Below, in pieces: positions 10,440 through 23,667 of a stretch of DNA of 64,000 nucleotides. Within the stretch, counting starts at the first letter, position 1; every line of letters starts with the position of its first letter. The notes under the pieces are model-generated. The model saw only the letters and a list, made by a program, of their open reading frames with translations, had not been told where the DNA came from and did no database searches. The translations under genes were made by a program, and so were the position numbers. The DNA comes from Unio delphinus. Its lineage: Eukaryota; Mollusca; Bivalvia; Unionida; Unionidae. The stretch lies in the NCBI GenBank assembly GCA_029339505.1, contig JAQISU010000081.1:13613001-13677000 (forward strand), read 5' to 3'.

Positions 10440-11190
10440 TTTTGGATTACAAAATTCATTCATTGGGAAATTTTTCTAGAAATTTTCACTCTACAAGTAA
10501 ACAACAGATGTTAACCTCATTTTCTGACCTAGCTTCAGAGTGTAAACAAGATTCTAAACTGATTGGTTGATTCCAAGAACATTAGAGCTTTACTTTAAAA
10601 ATGATTGGTTGATTCCAAGGACATCTTTCTAGATCATACTGTATACGTGACTTTGCGAGCATGTGTTCGTTCTGTGACCTTCTAGAAAATCACGTGACCC
10701 CTTCTTGTTTACGAGGGAATCCGTATAAAGTTGTGTTTTAGAAGCTAACGGTTCAGTAGTTAGTCTGGGCTTCAGAATACAAAGATGTGTGTGTTATTGT
10801 TTGAGTGTAAATTAATTCAATTCGTTTGGGATCAAGAGGAATTTCTAGTGTTATTTATCTAGAAATTACTTGTGCTCATTTGAATTATTATAAAACTAAA
10901 ACTGACTTCATCACGTGACATCGTCGTCCATATTGGATTACATCGTCAAGATTCGAACCGAGAACTATTAGGACATTTTATTATCAGGACTCTTACAATT
11001 CCTCTAGTGGATTATATTGTGAATTCTTTTAGGATTAACTTTTGGTTTTAATTCTCTAAAACCGTAAGTTTAAATATTTTCTTTTATGAAAATATTTGTA
11101 CTCTATAAATTGTTTGTTAAATTTTTACAAGCTTGTTATTTTTACTTCTTTCTGTGTTGCTGCTTATTCGAGCCTAAGCACGTAACACTA
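10440..11190 (+). other. possible promoter or LTR-like segment
   Basis: It holds two copies of GATTGGTTGATTCCAAG (about 10560 and 10604), several TTCTAGAA-type sites, an E-box CACGTG near 10692 and a GTATAAAG TATA-like box near 10724. A further CACGTGAC occurs near 10913. These are features of a promoter or of an LTR U3/R region. No second copy of the segment is seen in the window, and no primer-binding site fits with confidence. Confidence 0.25.
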
Positions 11191-11400
11191 ATTTGACTCA
11201 GCGCCCCCATGCCCTGTCCCAGTTGATGCTTATGTGTTTTTCTTATACTTTATTACTATTTTTATATAGTTTGTTCTCTAAGCCATTTATAAGTTCTTCT
11301 TTCATCTGCTTCGCACGTGTCTCCTTATGTATTATATTGTGAAAACGAATATCATGATAGTACGAAGCATGTATTAAATGTGTAGATAACTATTTATCTA

Positions 11401-11408
<8 letters not shown>

Positions 11409-11482
<74 letters not shown>
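11409..11482. repeat. (TA)37 microsatellite
   Basis: A pure TA run preceded by a short TG run. Confidence 0.95.
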
Positions 11483-11491
<9 letters not shown>

Positions 11492-14400
11492 AATTTGAAT
11501 ACATATATTCAGTCATGTACATCTATGTGCTCTGTATGCATTGCTTACAATGTATGTTTGAAATTTTTATTGTGAGTGTTAATGACTTCACCTGTGATTA
11601 ATGACCATAACTGCACCGTGAATAATGACCGTAACAGCACCTTGAATTTTAAATTAAATTATTGTTTATATCAGGTAAAAGCTCAGTATAATGTTTTGTA
11701 AGATAAACACCAACTTCAAACAAATAGTACTTTAACTTGAACTTCCATAAATATTTTCTAAGTTTTGTTTTAAGGTATACACGATGTTACATTAAGGTAA
11801 GTATGAAGCGTGTCGATTATTGCTTATGTACCAAAGCAGTGAATTTATAGAGCATCTAAGGTGCTGAGGCTGTTATCTTCTTGGTGTATCATTGGACTCT
11901 TCGTTATAGTATGGTTGAAAACTATCACAAATGAAAGTACGTCACTGCTGGTATTTTCTCTAAATATGATCTAACAATTATTATCTGGCATTCTTAGTCA
12001 CGTACCAGTCTGCCTGTTCTGTTTACATTAGCATTACGTTATGAAATAGTGATTACACGTGTAAACTTCCTAAAGAACATATTTCATCTCATATGATAGA
12101 AATGCCTAGAAGTTGAAACTTAGGGTCACTGTATGATATCTGTGTCAACTGTAAGCAACACAATATATATTTACTTCTTTGTCGCTAAAGTTGTTTTCCA
12201 CCTCTCGTACTGTCGATTTCTTTTACTTCTCTTCCTTTTTCATCTTCCTCTTTCGTTGCCAATGTTGCGACTGCTTGACTCTCCTTCATGGTTTCAGCTT
12301 TTGATATTGGAAGGTAAGAGGCTAGAAAATTGATTGGATTTTAAGTGACATAGGGAATATAAGTTGCCCTGGAACATTTTGGGGCAAAGGAATTTTAAGG
12401 CCATTAACCCATATTTACATATATTTATGCGAGAGCGGAAAATGCTATGTAGGTACGTTGTTCATGATGTCATAGAATTTTATAATTACTTTCCTTTAAA
12501 TCACTGTCAGCCATCTTTTGGGTCATCTTCCTTTGCAAATATATCCGAAACACAATCCCCATTAAAAATGGAATGATTTCAAGACCCATTGGTGTATTGA
12601 TAAAAATATAAGTTTGTAAATAACTCATATTAATGCGGAATTAACCATTTATTTATAGTCCTATCTCCTAATACCAGCAACTGCATTTCCTTAAAATAAT
12701 CTCAAGATTCAGGGTGGCCCAAAAAGACTGCAGACACCATCCTAAAAGAGAGTAAACATAACTGGAAACGTTTGCTGCTGCCGTTTGTGATTATTACTGA
12801 CGATTAAATTTTTAAAAACAACACATGAAAATATATTGTACAGTACAGAGTTCTATCTCATGTATCGTTATAAGCCTGGAGGAAATAACCTCTGTCTATT
12901 ATGCTGACATATTCTGGTTTGCAGACGACACGCCCCACAAGTAATGTTGTAGTAATGTTCCACCGAGCCTTGCACAAGTTGACCTAGCACTTCGCACACG
13001 TTATTGAGTGACAGAGAACGTATAGAGCCGGAGAATTTCAGCTTCAAGCAACGCTAAGATTTGCTTTCAGGAATGGGTAACTCACAGCCTTGGGTATGTA
13101 TAAATGTACCGTTTGAAAACATTTCTTGTCGTAGCAAATAATACGAAGGAGTTGGGATAGATATAAAAGTTATTTTGTCACGCTTGTCGTATCAGTTGGT
13201 GTACATATATCGCCTTTCTGTTGGCAACAATAATCACTGTATCAAAATATATGCATCCGTAAAATTTTTACAGGTAACCTTTGCGCCTGATTTCTAACCT
13301 TCGTTTCCTAGAGATTGTCATTGCCATAGGCAAAAGGTCGTTCAGATTTGTCGATAATCTAGGAGCACACGTTCTAATACTGTGAACAATATTAAAATAT
13401 TGTTCTTACGTTTTTGACTTCCATATAAGGTCAGTTCACAGGCGAGATTTACAAGTTGGCCAGATCCATTGAAACACTTTTATTGCTCCCCACTTTCTCG
13501 CCCGAAACAAAGAATATTAAATTTGGGCCTTTCCGTTTCTCTGTCTGTGATTCCGTCCATCCATCTTCAACTTCCTTAGTCAGCTTAAGTATTGATAAGA
13601 CATTGACAGATTTTCTGCATTCGACGTCATTTTAATTTATTTATATTCCTGGTTATCGAATCCACCCAGTTTTATTTCTGCACAGTAACTCCTTTATTGT
13701 TATTGAAGTAAAGCAAATTTGATATTGATGAGACCTCCGTTGACATTAATTATTAGTTTTCTACGTCATCTTTGATCGGAACATTTCTCGGCTATTTCAG
13801 TCACGTGGTAAAATAATTTCAGAAGTGGTTGTATCAATGTATATCAATTTTATGTTTGATGTTTCACCTACCAATGAGTTCACCGTATTTGTTATAATAG
13901 CTATACTATAATGTGTTGTCATGTCAACAAAATGTTCTAACTGTGAGTTGGACTCTTTTTTTTCTCTGCTTAATTTTCCCTGTGATAGAATGTAGTACAG
14001 ACTATGGTTCTCAATGGTTACAAATTACATCCTGCTCTATTTGGACATATAACACAATTAATTTTGCTATACTATTCTTCACATTTGTTTCTCAGGACCG
14101 ACCTTTGCACTGTGTGACAATCAGTACAACTTATATGTTAGTCTTAAATACCTTCAAAGATAATTTCACGGTGTAAACAGAACAGCATGTAAGAAGAACA
14201 CAGATTTCACTTTCGGATTATCACCAAGGCCTTATTATTCATTGTTCACTGTCGTAGAAATACACACGGACAACCACAACCTGAGCTCATATTCTCAAGA
14301 ATAAATACTTACCTTTAAATCCCTACCAAAAATGCATAATACATCTAACTCTTCCATCACCACCAAAAATAAGAGAAACGAAACATGCTCTAAAAATAGA

Positions 14401-16418
14401 CTAGAACTATATTCGTGGGTACTGAACTGGAAGTACAAATTTTGATGCGATTCCATTTTAGGTAAGAGCTCTACTGGACGGAGAAGACAGAATATGTTCC
14501 GATTGCAAAATCTTTTACTGAGTTTTGGACCCACCCACTTTCATTTCTGCACAATAACTGCTTTTGAATTTTGATTCGGACAAGACCTCGAAAAGGTCAA
14601 TTGTCTACATTATACATCATGATCAGACTGAGTTACATCTCCTAAGTAGAATCCACTATTTCCATAGCCGAAGCTATCAGTTCCTATTATTTGCTTGTTG
14701 CGATAGAAGAAGAAATGATCGGAAACTGATTGGGGGAGGGAGGCATCTGTCTGGTGCCCCCCAAAAAAGAGGAAACTAAGCATAAACCCAGCAATAAGGA
14801 AATGTCATAGATACGTCCCTTACAGGAATTGGTTAACCTACACAGAGCGAAGTTAAGAACTTAAATTGATGACGTTTCAGCCATAATAGATCTTTCTTCC
14901 ACCGTAAAAGATATGCCACTTGTTATCTCTAATTCATGGTTACATTAATAATTCGGTAAATACAAAATGCAATTAAAGCAAAAGGAAACGAGGAGTTATA
15001 TGTGACAAAGCAGTAGGTCTGTGAGACTTATTTTATTGTACCCCTCCCCTCATGAACAAATATTCAAATTTTCCTAATCACATCTATTTGGTCTGAGCTT
15101 AGTTCATATTAAGACCAATTTGAGATTTCGCAATAACTTAATTTCATTTGATGTAGACAGCGATGTGATTAGCTGTATTTCTCCACGAAAAATTAATCTG
15201 TAACTATATGCTAACGAAATTCGGTGTTTGTATCGGTCTTTTATGGACAGTTTTGGTCGCTGCATTTGTAATGGTCACGCAGGCACCAACTCTTAAAAGA
15301 ATATCACAAGAGTCAACCAGACCACAACAATACATTAGGATTAGTACCGCATGCTGCATTTTAAGACGAGACCTTCTTCCGTTTTATGCTATTGTGTTCA
15401 GACATTAGCGATGAAAGTCTCATTTAAGTCATCGCAGACCATCGTTTGTTGGCATTATTCGTGCATACTGACTGAGTAATTTATTCATGCACTTTTATGT
15501 AACCTGTTTGAAACATCCAAGGCTAGATCATCATTTGATATGTTTTAAATAAAATCTGCTTTAGAAGAAGGCCTCTGGATTAAAAAAGAAATCCGGTTAC
15601 TTGCTGAGTACATTACAGTGATATCTACAATCGCGGATTCGCAAATTCCACATAAAGAAACACAAAAATTTTCTTACTTTCCTATGATATATTTATTGAG
15701 ACGAGTTCTCGTCAATTACACACCAATCCCTTCATCGTAGTTGTAATTTTAACGCAACTTACAGACCAATTATCCTGAAATTGCACTGTTGTTTAGGTAC
15801 ACCAAATTTGTCGATGAAGGTCACAGCAGCATGATCGAACGGGTCGTTGCGCAATGGTGAACAACATATAGGCAATTTCTTTGTTTACAGAACAGGTCTA
15901 CAGTTGTACTCTTACATCATATGTATTGACATTATCCCAGGTGCTCTTAAGTAATAATTAACTATAAAAGTATGTGCAGACATGAAACATGGAGCATGAG
16001 AAAATTTTCCCTGAAACGTGACATATCTCATTAACATATGAAAGAATTGAGCAGATGCTTCGGCACAGATTATATCTACAAATTCTAATGAATTTTCTTT
16101 TCCGTTCTAAGCATATCTATCATATCTCCAAATTCTACATTTATTAAAAAAGATGAAAAATATTGTTCTATTGAATCAATGAGATATTAAAATACAGACC
16201 CACAGCCTATCTCCGTGGAGCAGAGGAATCTGATGGAGTAATGTCAGATTTCATAATTAGTATACAATTACAATCACTGTCTTCCCTGTAGCATCGCCCC
16301 TTAAGCAATATAAGTTTAATCGCTATCCACTTGAAGTTTTAACTTTTCTGACATGTAAAGTACTTTAAATTGCTATTCTATCTTTGTCTTATTGCGTAAT
16401 ACGTTTTTGTAAGAAGGC
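11483..16418. other. 5-kb non-coding stretch
   Basis: No gene is recognised. Repeated ATGACCATAAC/ATGACCGTAAC motifs at 11594-11640 relate to the hairpin near 5780. A short GGGTGGCCCAAAAAG at about 12712 resembles a mariner-type end but has no partner. The G/C hairpin motif sits at 14731-14767. All open frames are under 90 codons and without family signature. Confidence 0.5.
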
Positions 16419-16601
16419 TCTTTGAAGTTATCTATATAACCACATGTGCTCTTTGAAGTTATCAATATAACCACATGTGCTCTTTGAAATTACCTATATA
16501 ACCACATGTGCTCTTTGAAATTACCTATATAACCACATGTGCTCTTTGAAGTTATCTATATAACCACATGTGCTCTTTGAAGTTACCTATATAACCACAT
16601 G
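16419..16601. repeat. 31-bp minisatellite, six copies
   Basis: Units begin CTCTTTGAAGTTATCTATAT and end AACCACATGTG. Copies differ at only a few positions. Confidence 0.95.
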
Positions 16602-17029
16602 AGTGAAATAATTAAAATCTTTACGTGCTGCTTAAATTTAAATTAGGGGAAATGCTCGGGTGAACCTATCTGGCTTGTTCTCGATGTAGAACCTTTTCTC
16701 GATCGGTAGCTTTATCATAATTCTGGTTTGGGGAATATATTCCGTTTTCTCGGATCCCATCCTCAGTCCCATGTCAAAACTCGTAATCTGGGTTATTTGC
16801 TTTTATTGAAAAGAAGGATTAGAAACTATAACAACTTGCAAAATTAGGGAAACTGAGGATAAATGCGTTGTCAGTCACCTTCTCGAAAAATCGAGTTGTT
16901 ACTTCGGACTGGTTAATACCCTTCATTTCGTAAAATCCAGATGACATCGACGATAAAATTGCGAATGATCGTTGTTTTCAAAAATCGTCACTAGTAGTAA
17001 CTGGTCCAAGCAAAAACTGCAAGAAAGCG

Positions 17030-18590
17030 AAAGGTCTGAAAACGGATAGACCGATAATTTGATTGAAATATAAATCAGCGTATAAAAAGGAGATCTGAAA
17101 GGCATTAACAGAGTCATTTTCTGGAGGCCTTTCGATTGCCCCGCCCATTTATTTGTAGTAACCAGTCAGAAGAAGTGACGCATTTTCGTGTTAAGGAAAA
17201 TTGTAATTTGATTAGCAAATCGAAAGGTCAATACATCATGACTTAGAATCGATGTCCGTCAAATGCTCAATATGTCGGATATTAGGATTTTTATTCAGAA
17301 TGGAGGGACCCACAGAGAGTTCTTTTTCCTTCTGTTCCTTGTTAAAGTAAAAAGTAGACATTTATCCTTGAAGGTGTGAGGATACCGTGATGTAAATTAT
17401 AGTTACCCGTGGAGAAAATGAAAAGATCTTTTAGAAGACGGGAACAAGTTTATAAACATATGTTTAAAGCAAAGTACTGACATAAAATATGACCGGAAGT
17501 CAGTGATTGGTGGGGGAAAGATGTAGAGAAATTTTAAATGCGAGGTGGTTTGTCATAATAGGTTTTCAGTACATCGAGACGCATACTGTCTTTGTAGTTT
17601 TGATAAAGACAAAGATGAGACCACATGCTTTGAAATAGTGGATACAAACAGCAGAAAGAAAAGAGATAGTTTGAAAGCATTAGCACTATGTATGAAAATA
17701 ACTTTACAACCTAGTAGTCCTCTATGTAAGTATGTACCAATTGTCTATGTAAGTATGTACCAATTGTCTATGTACGTATGTACCAATTGTCTATGTACGT
17801 ATGTATCAATTGTCTATGTAAGTATGTACCAATTGTCTATGTAAGTATGTATCAATTGTCTAGTACCTGATTTCTTTACCACATTGCAATGTAGGATAGA
17901 TGGCACTATGTCAGTCGGATGAGCCATAATAATTTCGTTTAATCTGAGTGAATCCCAGTGAAGGAGATAGAAATATTATATAACTTTCGAGTAATAAATA
18001 CTGTAACATCGCTTACGTGTCGTATAATATTGTATTCTAGGTGGTCAACATCTTTATCCATTTTAACTTTGAAACCGCATTTTGATATTATAATAAAGAA
18101 ATATATGTGATCAGATTTTTAATACTAAGTTTTTTCGTTATATTATTTATTATGTAAATATTCGAATTGAATGTTTGTAACGCATTTTAACTGTGCATTT
18201 TTTAAAAAGGCTTTTCCTTTCTTTGTCATAAGAAAGTCAATCAATCAATCAATAACATATCCCTCCGTTCACAATCTATGTGTTTATGCACGTAAATCTC
18301 CATGAAATGTGACATCGATTTTTTTTTAGGAAACATGACTTGTGTGCAAATATGTTGTCGGAAACTGTACCACAAACACAACAAGACGGAAAGGAAAATG
18401 ATCAGATGATTTTTTTTCGAAAAGAGAAACACCATATGCTTAAGTGCAAAAATGCAGATGTATGGAAGCTATCTGCGTCAGTGTTGACAAAAAGCGAAGT
18501 AATTTAGAAAAAAAACTCGTTTGTCTTCATAGAAATTCGGTGCGACTGTTTTCCTGAATAAAAACATATATGTTGATTTTGATTTTGTAT
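17030..18590 (+). repeat. dispersed duplication S, copy 1
   Basis: From AACGGATAGACCGATAATTTG onwards this segment aligns in order with 28597-30960: shared ATATGACCGGAA, GAAATAGTG-ATACAAA, GCTTACGTGTC, AATATTCGAATT, AAATGTGACATCGATTT and a TTTTGATTTTG end. Copy 1 lacks about 800 bp present in copy 2 and has gained a 23-bp minisatellite. Both copies contain residues like the end of a LINE RT, so the whole unit may be an old LINE family rather than a segmental duplication. Confidence 0.7.
17722..17862. repeat. 23-bp minisatellite, six copies
   Basis: Units CTATGTAAGTATGTACCAAT plus TGT repeat with small changes (AAG/ACG, ACC/ATC). The array lies inside duplication copy 1 and is absent from copy 2, which has a single CTTTATGTCC at the same place. 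Confidence 0.9.
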
Positions 18591-18849
18591 GTAGCAGCAG
18601 AGGGGACCAAACAACATCGGTTTAGAAGGTTCCATTTGCTAAACTAAAGTCTATCCTGAATTTGTAGTTAAATTCGATTATGCTTATGTGGTTCTCGTGC
18701 TTCATAACAATAATATTGAGAATTGTTGAGTACTGGTATATCAAATGTCCGATCAGATTTAAACATTTTATTATTAATATCAGTGATCTAAATCACGGTC
18801 GCCTATGATGACCACTTGCGACTGTATTTTTTCTGCTTCATCAGTAAAT

Positions 18850-20050
18850 TCTGCTATTGGTTTATTATTTTGCTAACGCCCGCGGGCATAACTTCAGTGC
18901 TAGGTACTTTTACTGGTGGCTGCGGTGAACCTCTTTGAAGTCTACGTGCTTATCGTGCTAGTATATATTTGATAGCCGAGAACGCCTTACCGCCAACATT
19001 ACAAAGGACACCAGGAGGCTTTCACGAACAACGTCAATAACTTTCGTTGATACTTGTTTTGCGACCGGTATTGCTTTAATGGGGCAATCCTCTTAACTAA
19101 ACCCGCAACAACATCACCGAGTCCATCACCGTAAGTTGCTTTGTGAGTTTATCACTCTGACTATTACAGGTCCACGTTCAGCATTGTATATAATCATCTT
19201 ATTTATTATTTATCTAATCACTGTAATAAACATCAACGGTTTCATCGATAAGAGGCTATTAACGCTAATGTTCATGATACCATTTGTAAATAATAGTTGA
19301 CAGATATCAGCTGCTTCATTAATTATATCTGGGGAATTATTTCCATCTCGTCTTCCCCCGATGAGAATTTCTAGTCGTGATACATTAGAAAGAATGTTGT
19401 TAGGACAAGAAATAAGACCACTTCCTTTAGCCGAAATACCACTTCCAGTAGCACTGGTTTCAGGCACATCGTAAAATGTTTCCTTTTCCCAGAATATTGT
19501 GATTGTTTCTGTTGTGGAGGAATTCGTGAAAGAGATTATTGTTGTTCTACCTGCTGTTGTAATGGAGGAAGTTGGAATTATGAGCTGCGTTTTCGGTCAC
19601 TCTGAACACTTATTTAACTTCCTTATGTTTTTCTCATGTATAACACAAATAGTGGACCACTATTTGAAACTCGATCTTTATCGTTTTTTAAGCCAAATAT
19701 CCATCAGTAGCACACATTTTTACTTACAAGTTTATCATGTTCGGGTTTTAAGTATCTATATGACTAAAACCTGTAACCGCAAACCGCATTAATCGCTTCA
19801 TTAGTAATTTCTTCAGATAATGTAATTTCTTCCAGTTCTTTTTCTTCTGGTTCTTTTTCTGCCAGTTCTTTTTCTTCGGGTATTTCTTTACCGGTAGAGG
19901 CAGCAGCGGCCGCTTGCGGTTAAGATTGTGCGGCAGCTATCTCTGCTGGAAAATCTCGTAAAATCGTTTTTGTTTGTTTACATCTTTCTGCTATTTATGT
20001 TTGCTCAGCAGTTTTTTTATACTGGAAGAAGATCATCCTTAATGGATGTT
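18850..20050 (-). mobile_element. decayed minus-strand coding relic, possibly Polinton/Maverick-like
   Basis: Three protein-like stretches follow one another on the minus strand. The first, at about 19930-19800, is Ala-rich, then Glu/Lys-rich, after a DFPAEIAAAQS stretch. The second is an open frame at 19467-19210 containing LEILIGGRRDGNNSPDIINE. The third, at about 19140-18870, is a Gly-rich start GDGLGDVVAGLVKRI, a shift of frame, then AIPVAKQVSTKVIDV. From memory, such small proteins occur next to capsid genes of Maverick/Polinton elements in invertebrates; this is inference without a search. Stops and frame changes show it is not functional. Integrase and polymerase genes are not visible nearby. 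Confidence 0.3.
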
Positions 20051-20217
20051 GTAACTTTTTTTAGTAACTTTTGCAACGCGTATAAATCATTGTCCTGAAC
20101 TTTCTGCAAATTCCAGAAATGAGAAATCCCTAGTAAGAACCACTACCCACGGGAAGTTATTTGGCAAGCTTTTTCGCATACCAACATTGACCGAGTACAA
20201 GACCTCATGTAATGCAT

Positions 20218-20303
20218 ACATACATACATACATACATTCATACATACATACATACATACATACATACATACATACATACATACATACATACATACATACA
20301 TAC
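20218..20303. repeat. (CATA)n microsatellite
   Basis: A CATA run with one TTCA interruption, in the loop of the SINE inverted repeat. Confidence 0.95.
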
Positions 20304-20368
20304 AACACGGGGATAGGGTTGGCGGATAATGGTGCGGGCTTCGGAAACAACAATAGCCATCAGAGAAG

Positions 20369-20469
<101 letters not shown>

Positions 20470-20560
20470 ATGTTTGTATGCGAAAAAGCTTGCCAAGTAA
20501 CTTTCCGTGGGTAGTGGTTCTTACTAGGGATTTCTCTGGTTTTTCTACCAGTTATACAAG

Positions 20561-21640
20561 ACATTATGTAATAGCTGTCGCGTGCTGAAGCACTAAATGT
20601 ACATATATACTTTTTTCTCAAAAAAATGTATTCGGCTTTTTTCCTTCACAAATTATTTATTCCATCCGAAAATTATTCTTTTCTCTGAAGTTTATCGTTG
20701 TCGTTGTAGGACGTTGTCATTATATTTTTCTTAACTTTACAAGCCACTATCCACATTTTGGGCCTTACAAAATGTAAATTTCATTTTAGGTTTGTTCTGT
20801 TATAGTTAAGAATTTTAGTTCGTTTTGCAGTCATCTAAAGTAAGAGATATTTTAATGTTTGCCAAATACATTTGACAGACTCAAGCACAAGTATCTGATT
20901 TCTCACACTTGTACGAACAAAATACGACGCTGAGATGAAAACTTCCGCTTTGAACCATGAATCTCCTTAGGAGCCTCTTGGAATCGAATCCCTCTTTAAG
21001 AATAAAGGCAAAATGGTGGAGAGAAAAGGGGAAAATTAAGATACTATACATGGGTAGATGGTTCAGTGGATGAAGTGCTTAATAGCCCAGACGTTTTGGG
21101 TCATATCTGCGTGCGAAAGAGAAAATATTAGCTTGAACACGTGCTTTTAATTTATTTCGTTTGAGGATGCTGAAGGGTGATATTTTATGTTAAATATCTA
21201 TATATGTTGTCGAAATTGTTGGAAACTCGTCATGCTGATGCTCATAATGTAGAAATAAATCCTCTTTTCGATGTCTAGGCGACATTTTCTTCGTGGAACT
21301 ACATACGTTATGAATCATATTCGATTTTCTTTTACAACGGCTGTTACCCGTAAAAGCAGGTGATCAAATGAAAATGTAGATCAAGTCAACATAGACAATA
21401 TTTATGTTTTATCTTTCCCTATGTACCTGAATATTTATATGGTCACCCACTCATGTAAAACAACTAAGTAAAAATAAATTGCGAGATTAAAAAATATACA
21501 TTTCGCGGTACTCTTGCACTGATCCATATTATGGCAATTAAATCATTTTCATAGTTATTTCCCCATAATTTGCATAGTTACATACGAGAGGTCCATTTTG
21601 AATTGTATTTTGTCATTTGTTTTCTTTTATCATCATTGAA
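20561..21640. other. non-coding stretch
   Basis: No gene is recognised. Around 21053-21115 there is a weak tRNA-like stretch (GATGGTTCAGTGGATGAAG), but its B box is poor and no body family is attached. Confidence 0.4.
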
Positions 21641-21644
21641 CTAG

Positions 21645-21870
21645 GGTCCTCTGATAGCCGAGTGGTCTAAAGCGCTTACCTTTATCGATCACGGACATCG
21701 CACTCTTGTCCGCGTGTATTGGAATCTCGGCTCAACCAAATTGGGTATGTGAGAAAGCTTACCAACAGTTTCCAGTGGGACAATCATTTGTATCAGGGTT
21801 TGCCTGGGTAATTCCGCTCCAAATTATTTCTATTGTCCTTATTGTGCTGAGAAATGGCGATAACCCCCAT
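21645..21870 (+). mobile_element. tRNA-derived SINE, family A
   Basis: The head is GATAGCCGAGTGGTCTAAAG with a decayed B box (GGAATCTCGGCTC). The body follows (GAGAAAGCTTACC, GGGTTTGCCTGGGT) and ends near CTGAGAAATGGCGATAA. It is the plus-strand partner of an inverted family A copy at about 22130-22250. Confidence 0.75.
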
Positions 21871-22560
21871 AACAGTATAGACAACATTCTCCTAATTAAT
21901 TTCAAACAATTTGCCTTAATCAAATTTTTAATCTCGTTGTGAAAACTCATAATTATACCGGTCTGTGAATATGGAGAAACAGTGGCATGATGATAACGAA
22001 ACTAATTGATTGTTCAGAGTTGAATAACAGGGTGTCATTGTTGAGAGACATATGAAACACAATGTAATTTATTCAGTATTCATTTATTAATTATGTATTT
22101 CTTTCACGCGTGCGAAATAAGTTACAAGAACCCTGGAAGCTACTGGTAAGGTTTCTAACATGGCTATTTTGATCAAGCCGAGACTCAAACTGAGTTGAGA
22201 TGTCTAGTGATCTGAAAGGCGAGCGCCTTAGACTACTCGGACACATGGGCCCCCTCTAATGACAACTCGACCACCTAGAGCACCTCTGATAACCTGACTT
22301 ATGTAGATTAAACTCAAGGAATTCAAACAGGCTGAATATGTAATTTTTACCACTCAAGAAAACCTATGAAGATATGGAATATAGGCAAATGGACGAAAAT
22401 TATCATAAATAAAATTTGAAATTATCAGTTAGATGAATATTGGTATGGATTTATTAACATTTGAGACTATTTTTCTTTTCTTAGTTCATGTTCTTGATTT
22501 ATGCAGTATCTGTCGTGGTGCTGTAGTTTTCTCAGGTATAATTTAATATACCTTTCTGTG
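21740..22560 (+). repeat. dispersed duplication D, copy 1
   Basis: This aligns in order with 33086-34170: SINE body, AGACAACATTCT, GATACCGGTCTGTGAATAT-type sequence, GTCATTGTTGAGAGACA, an inverted SINE family A copy, ACTCGACCACCTAGAGCACC, ATATGAAGATATGGAATATA-like sequence and TTCTTGATTTATGCAGT. Copy 1 lacks about 150 bp near 22125 that copy 2 has. A unit bounded by inverted SINEs and carried to two places looks like a composite interspersed repeat. Confidence 0.8.
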
Positions 22561-22916
22561 TTAAGTTTAGTTTCTGTTACGAATGTGGTTCGCCTTAGTT
22601 TAATAAAAGAACTATTATAGTTCTGAATAAGACCTATAATAATATATTGTAATATTACGCACCACATCAATAAATGCGTAGGATATAACTAGTGCCACGG
22701 ATCTGATACATGATACGCATTTATTAATATTGCGAGCACTTATGGGTACGATTGAAATTGTACATGACACATTATCAGCTGGGATCCACACATCAACCTG
22801 TGTTTTTTATACCATCAAATGAAAGTAGTCTTCCTCATCTTGCCTTGAATACAGCAAAACAAATTCTAGTTACGAGATGTACTTCTAAGTATTTGATTTA
22901 CAGCGTCTAAAACACT

Positions 22917-23027
22917 GGATGCGATCCAGTAGTTCAAGTTAATGTCCAAAATTGGATGCGATCCAGTAGTTCAAGTTAATGTCTAAAATTGGATGCGATC
23001 CAGTAATTTAAGTTAATGTCTAAAACT
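22917..23027. repeat. 37-bp minisatellite, three copies
   Basis: Each unit starts GGATGCGATCC and continues AGTAGTTCAAGTTAATGTC. Units start at 22917, 22954 and 22991. Confidence 0.95.
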
Positions 23028-23099
23028 GGAGGAAGATAAAGACATGCCTTAGTTTTACAAAACCTGCTGCTATTGAAAATATTGCTAGAAGGTAACGAA

Positions 23100-23397
23100 G
23101 ATAGACTGGAAATATAAAATCAGGTATCAAAATAAACTTGAAATGTGAAAACAAATATGAAATCAGACTGAAAATGTGAAAACAGATATGTTAATAGACT
23201 GGAAGTGTGGACAATTATGAAAATATACAAGAAATGTGAAAACAGATAAAATAGACTGGAAATGTGAAAAGATATCTTAAATAGACTGGAAATGTGACAA
23301 TAGTAATGAAAATAAACTGGAAATGTGAAATCAAATACGAAAATAGAATGGAAATCTGAAAACATATATGAAATTAGTCTGGAAATGTAAAAACAAA
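23100..23397. repeat. degenerate minisatellite, about 30 bp unit
   Basis: About nine to ten diverged copies of a unit near AATAGACTGGAAATGTGAAA followed by ACAGATATGA. Confidence 0.8.
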
Positions 23398-23667
23398 AAG
23401 TACTATAACGAATACTGGGAACGAACATACGGCTGTAAAAAGAAGATCGATATTCCATGTATTTTTATATCGAAATTGGCTTAGCGGCACAAAACCTGTA
23501 GGAGTCAATGATGATGAATCAGACCATCGTCTTGCTACATTGCATGCTTCATTTGACTTTTCTGATTCAAACCAAAACAATAAATGGTTTTACAAGCCTA
23601 TCGCTAGATACACGATTGACAACGAAAATTAGAAGAAAGAGTATAGTTTGTTTGATTGATTAGGATT

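Noticed and set aside
10465..10870. heat-shock promoter based on several TTCTAGAA sites
   Set aside because: Such sites are common in AT-rich DNA, spacing is irregular and no gene follows. It is kept only as a low-score promoter or LTR-like segment.
12712..12730. mariner-type transposon end (GGGTGGCCCAAAAAG)
   Set aside because: No matching inverted end, TA target duplication or transposase remnant is nearby.
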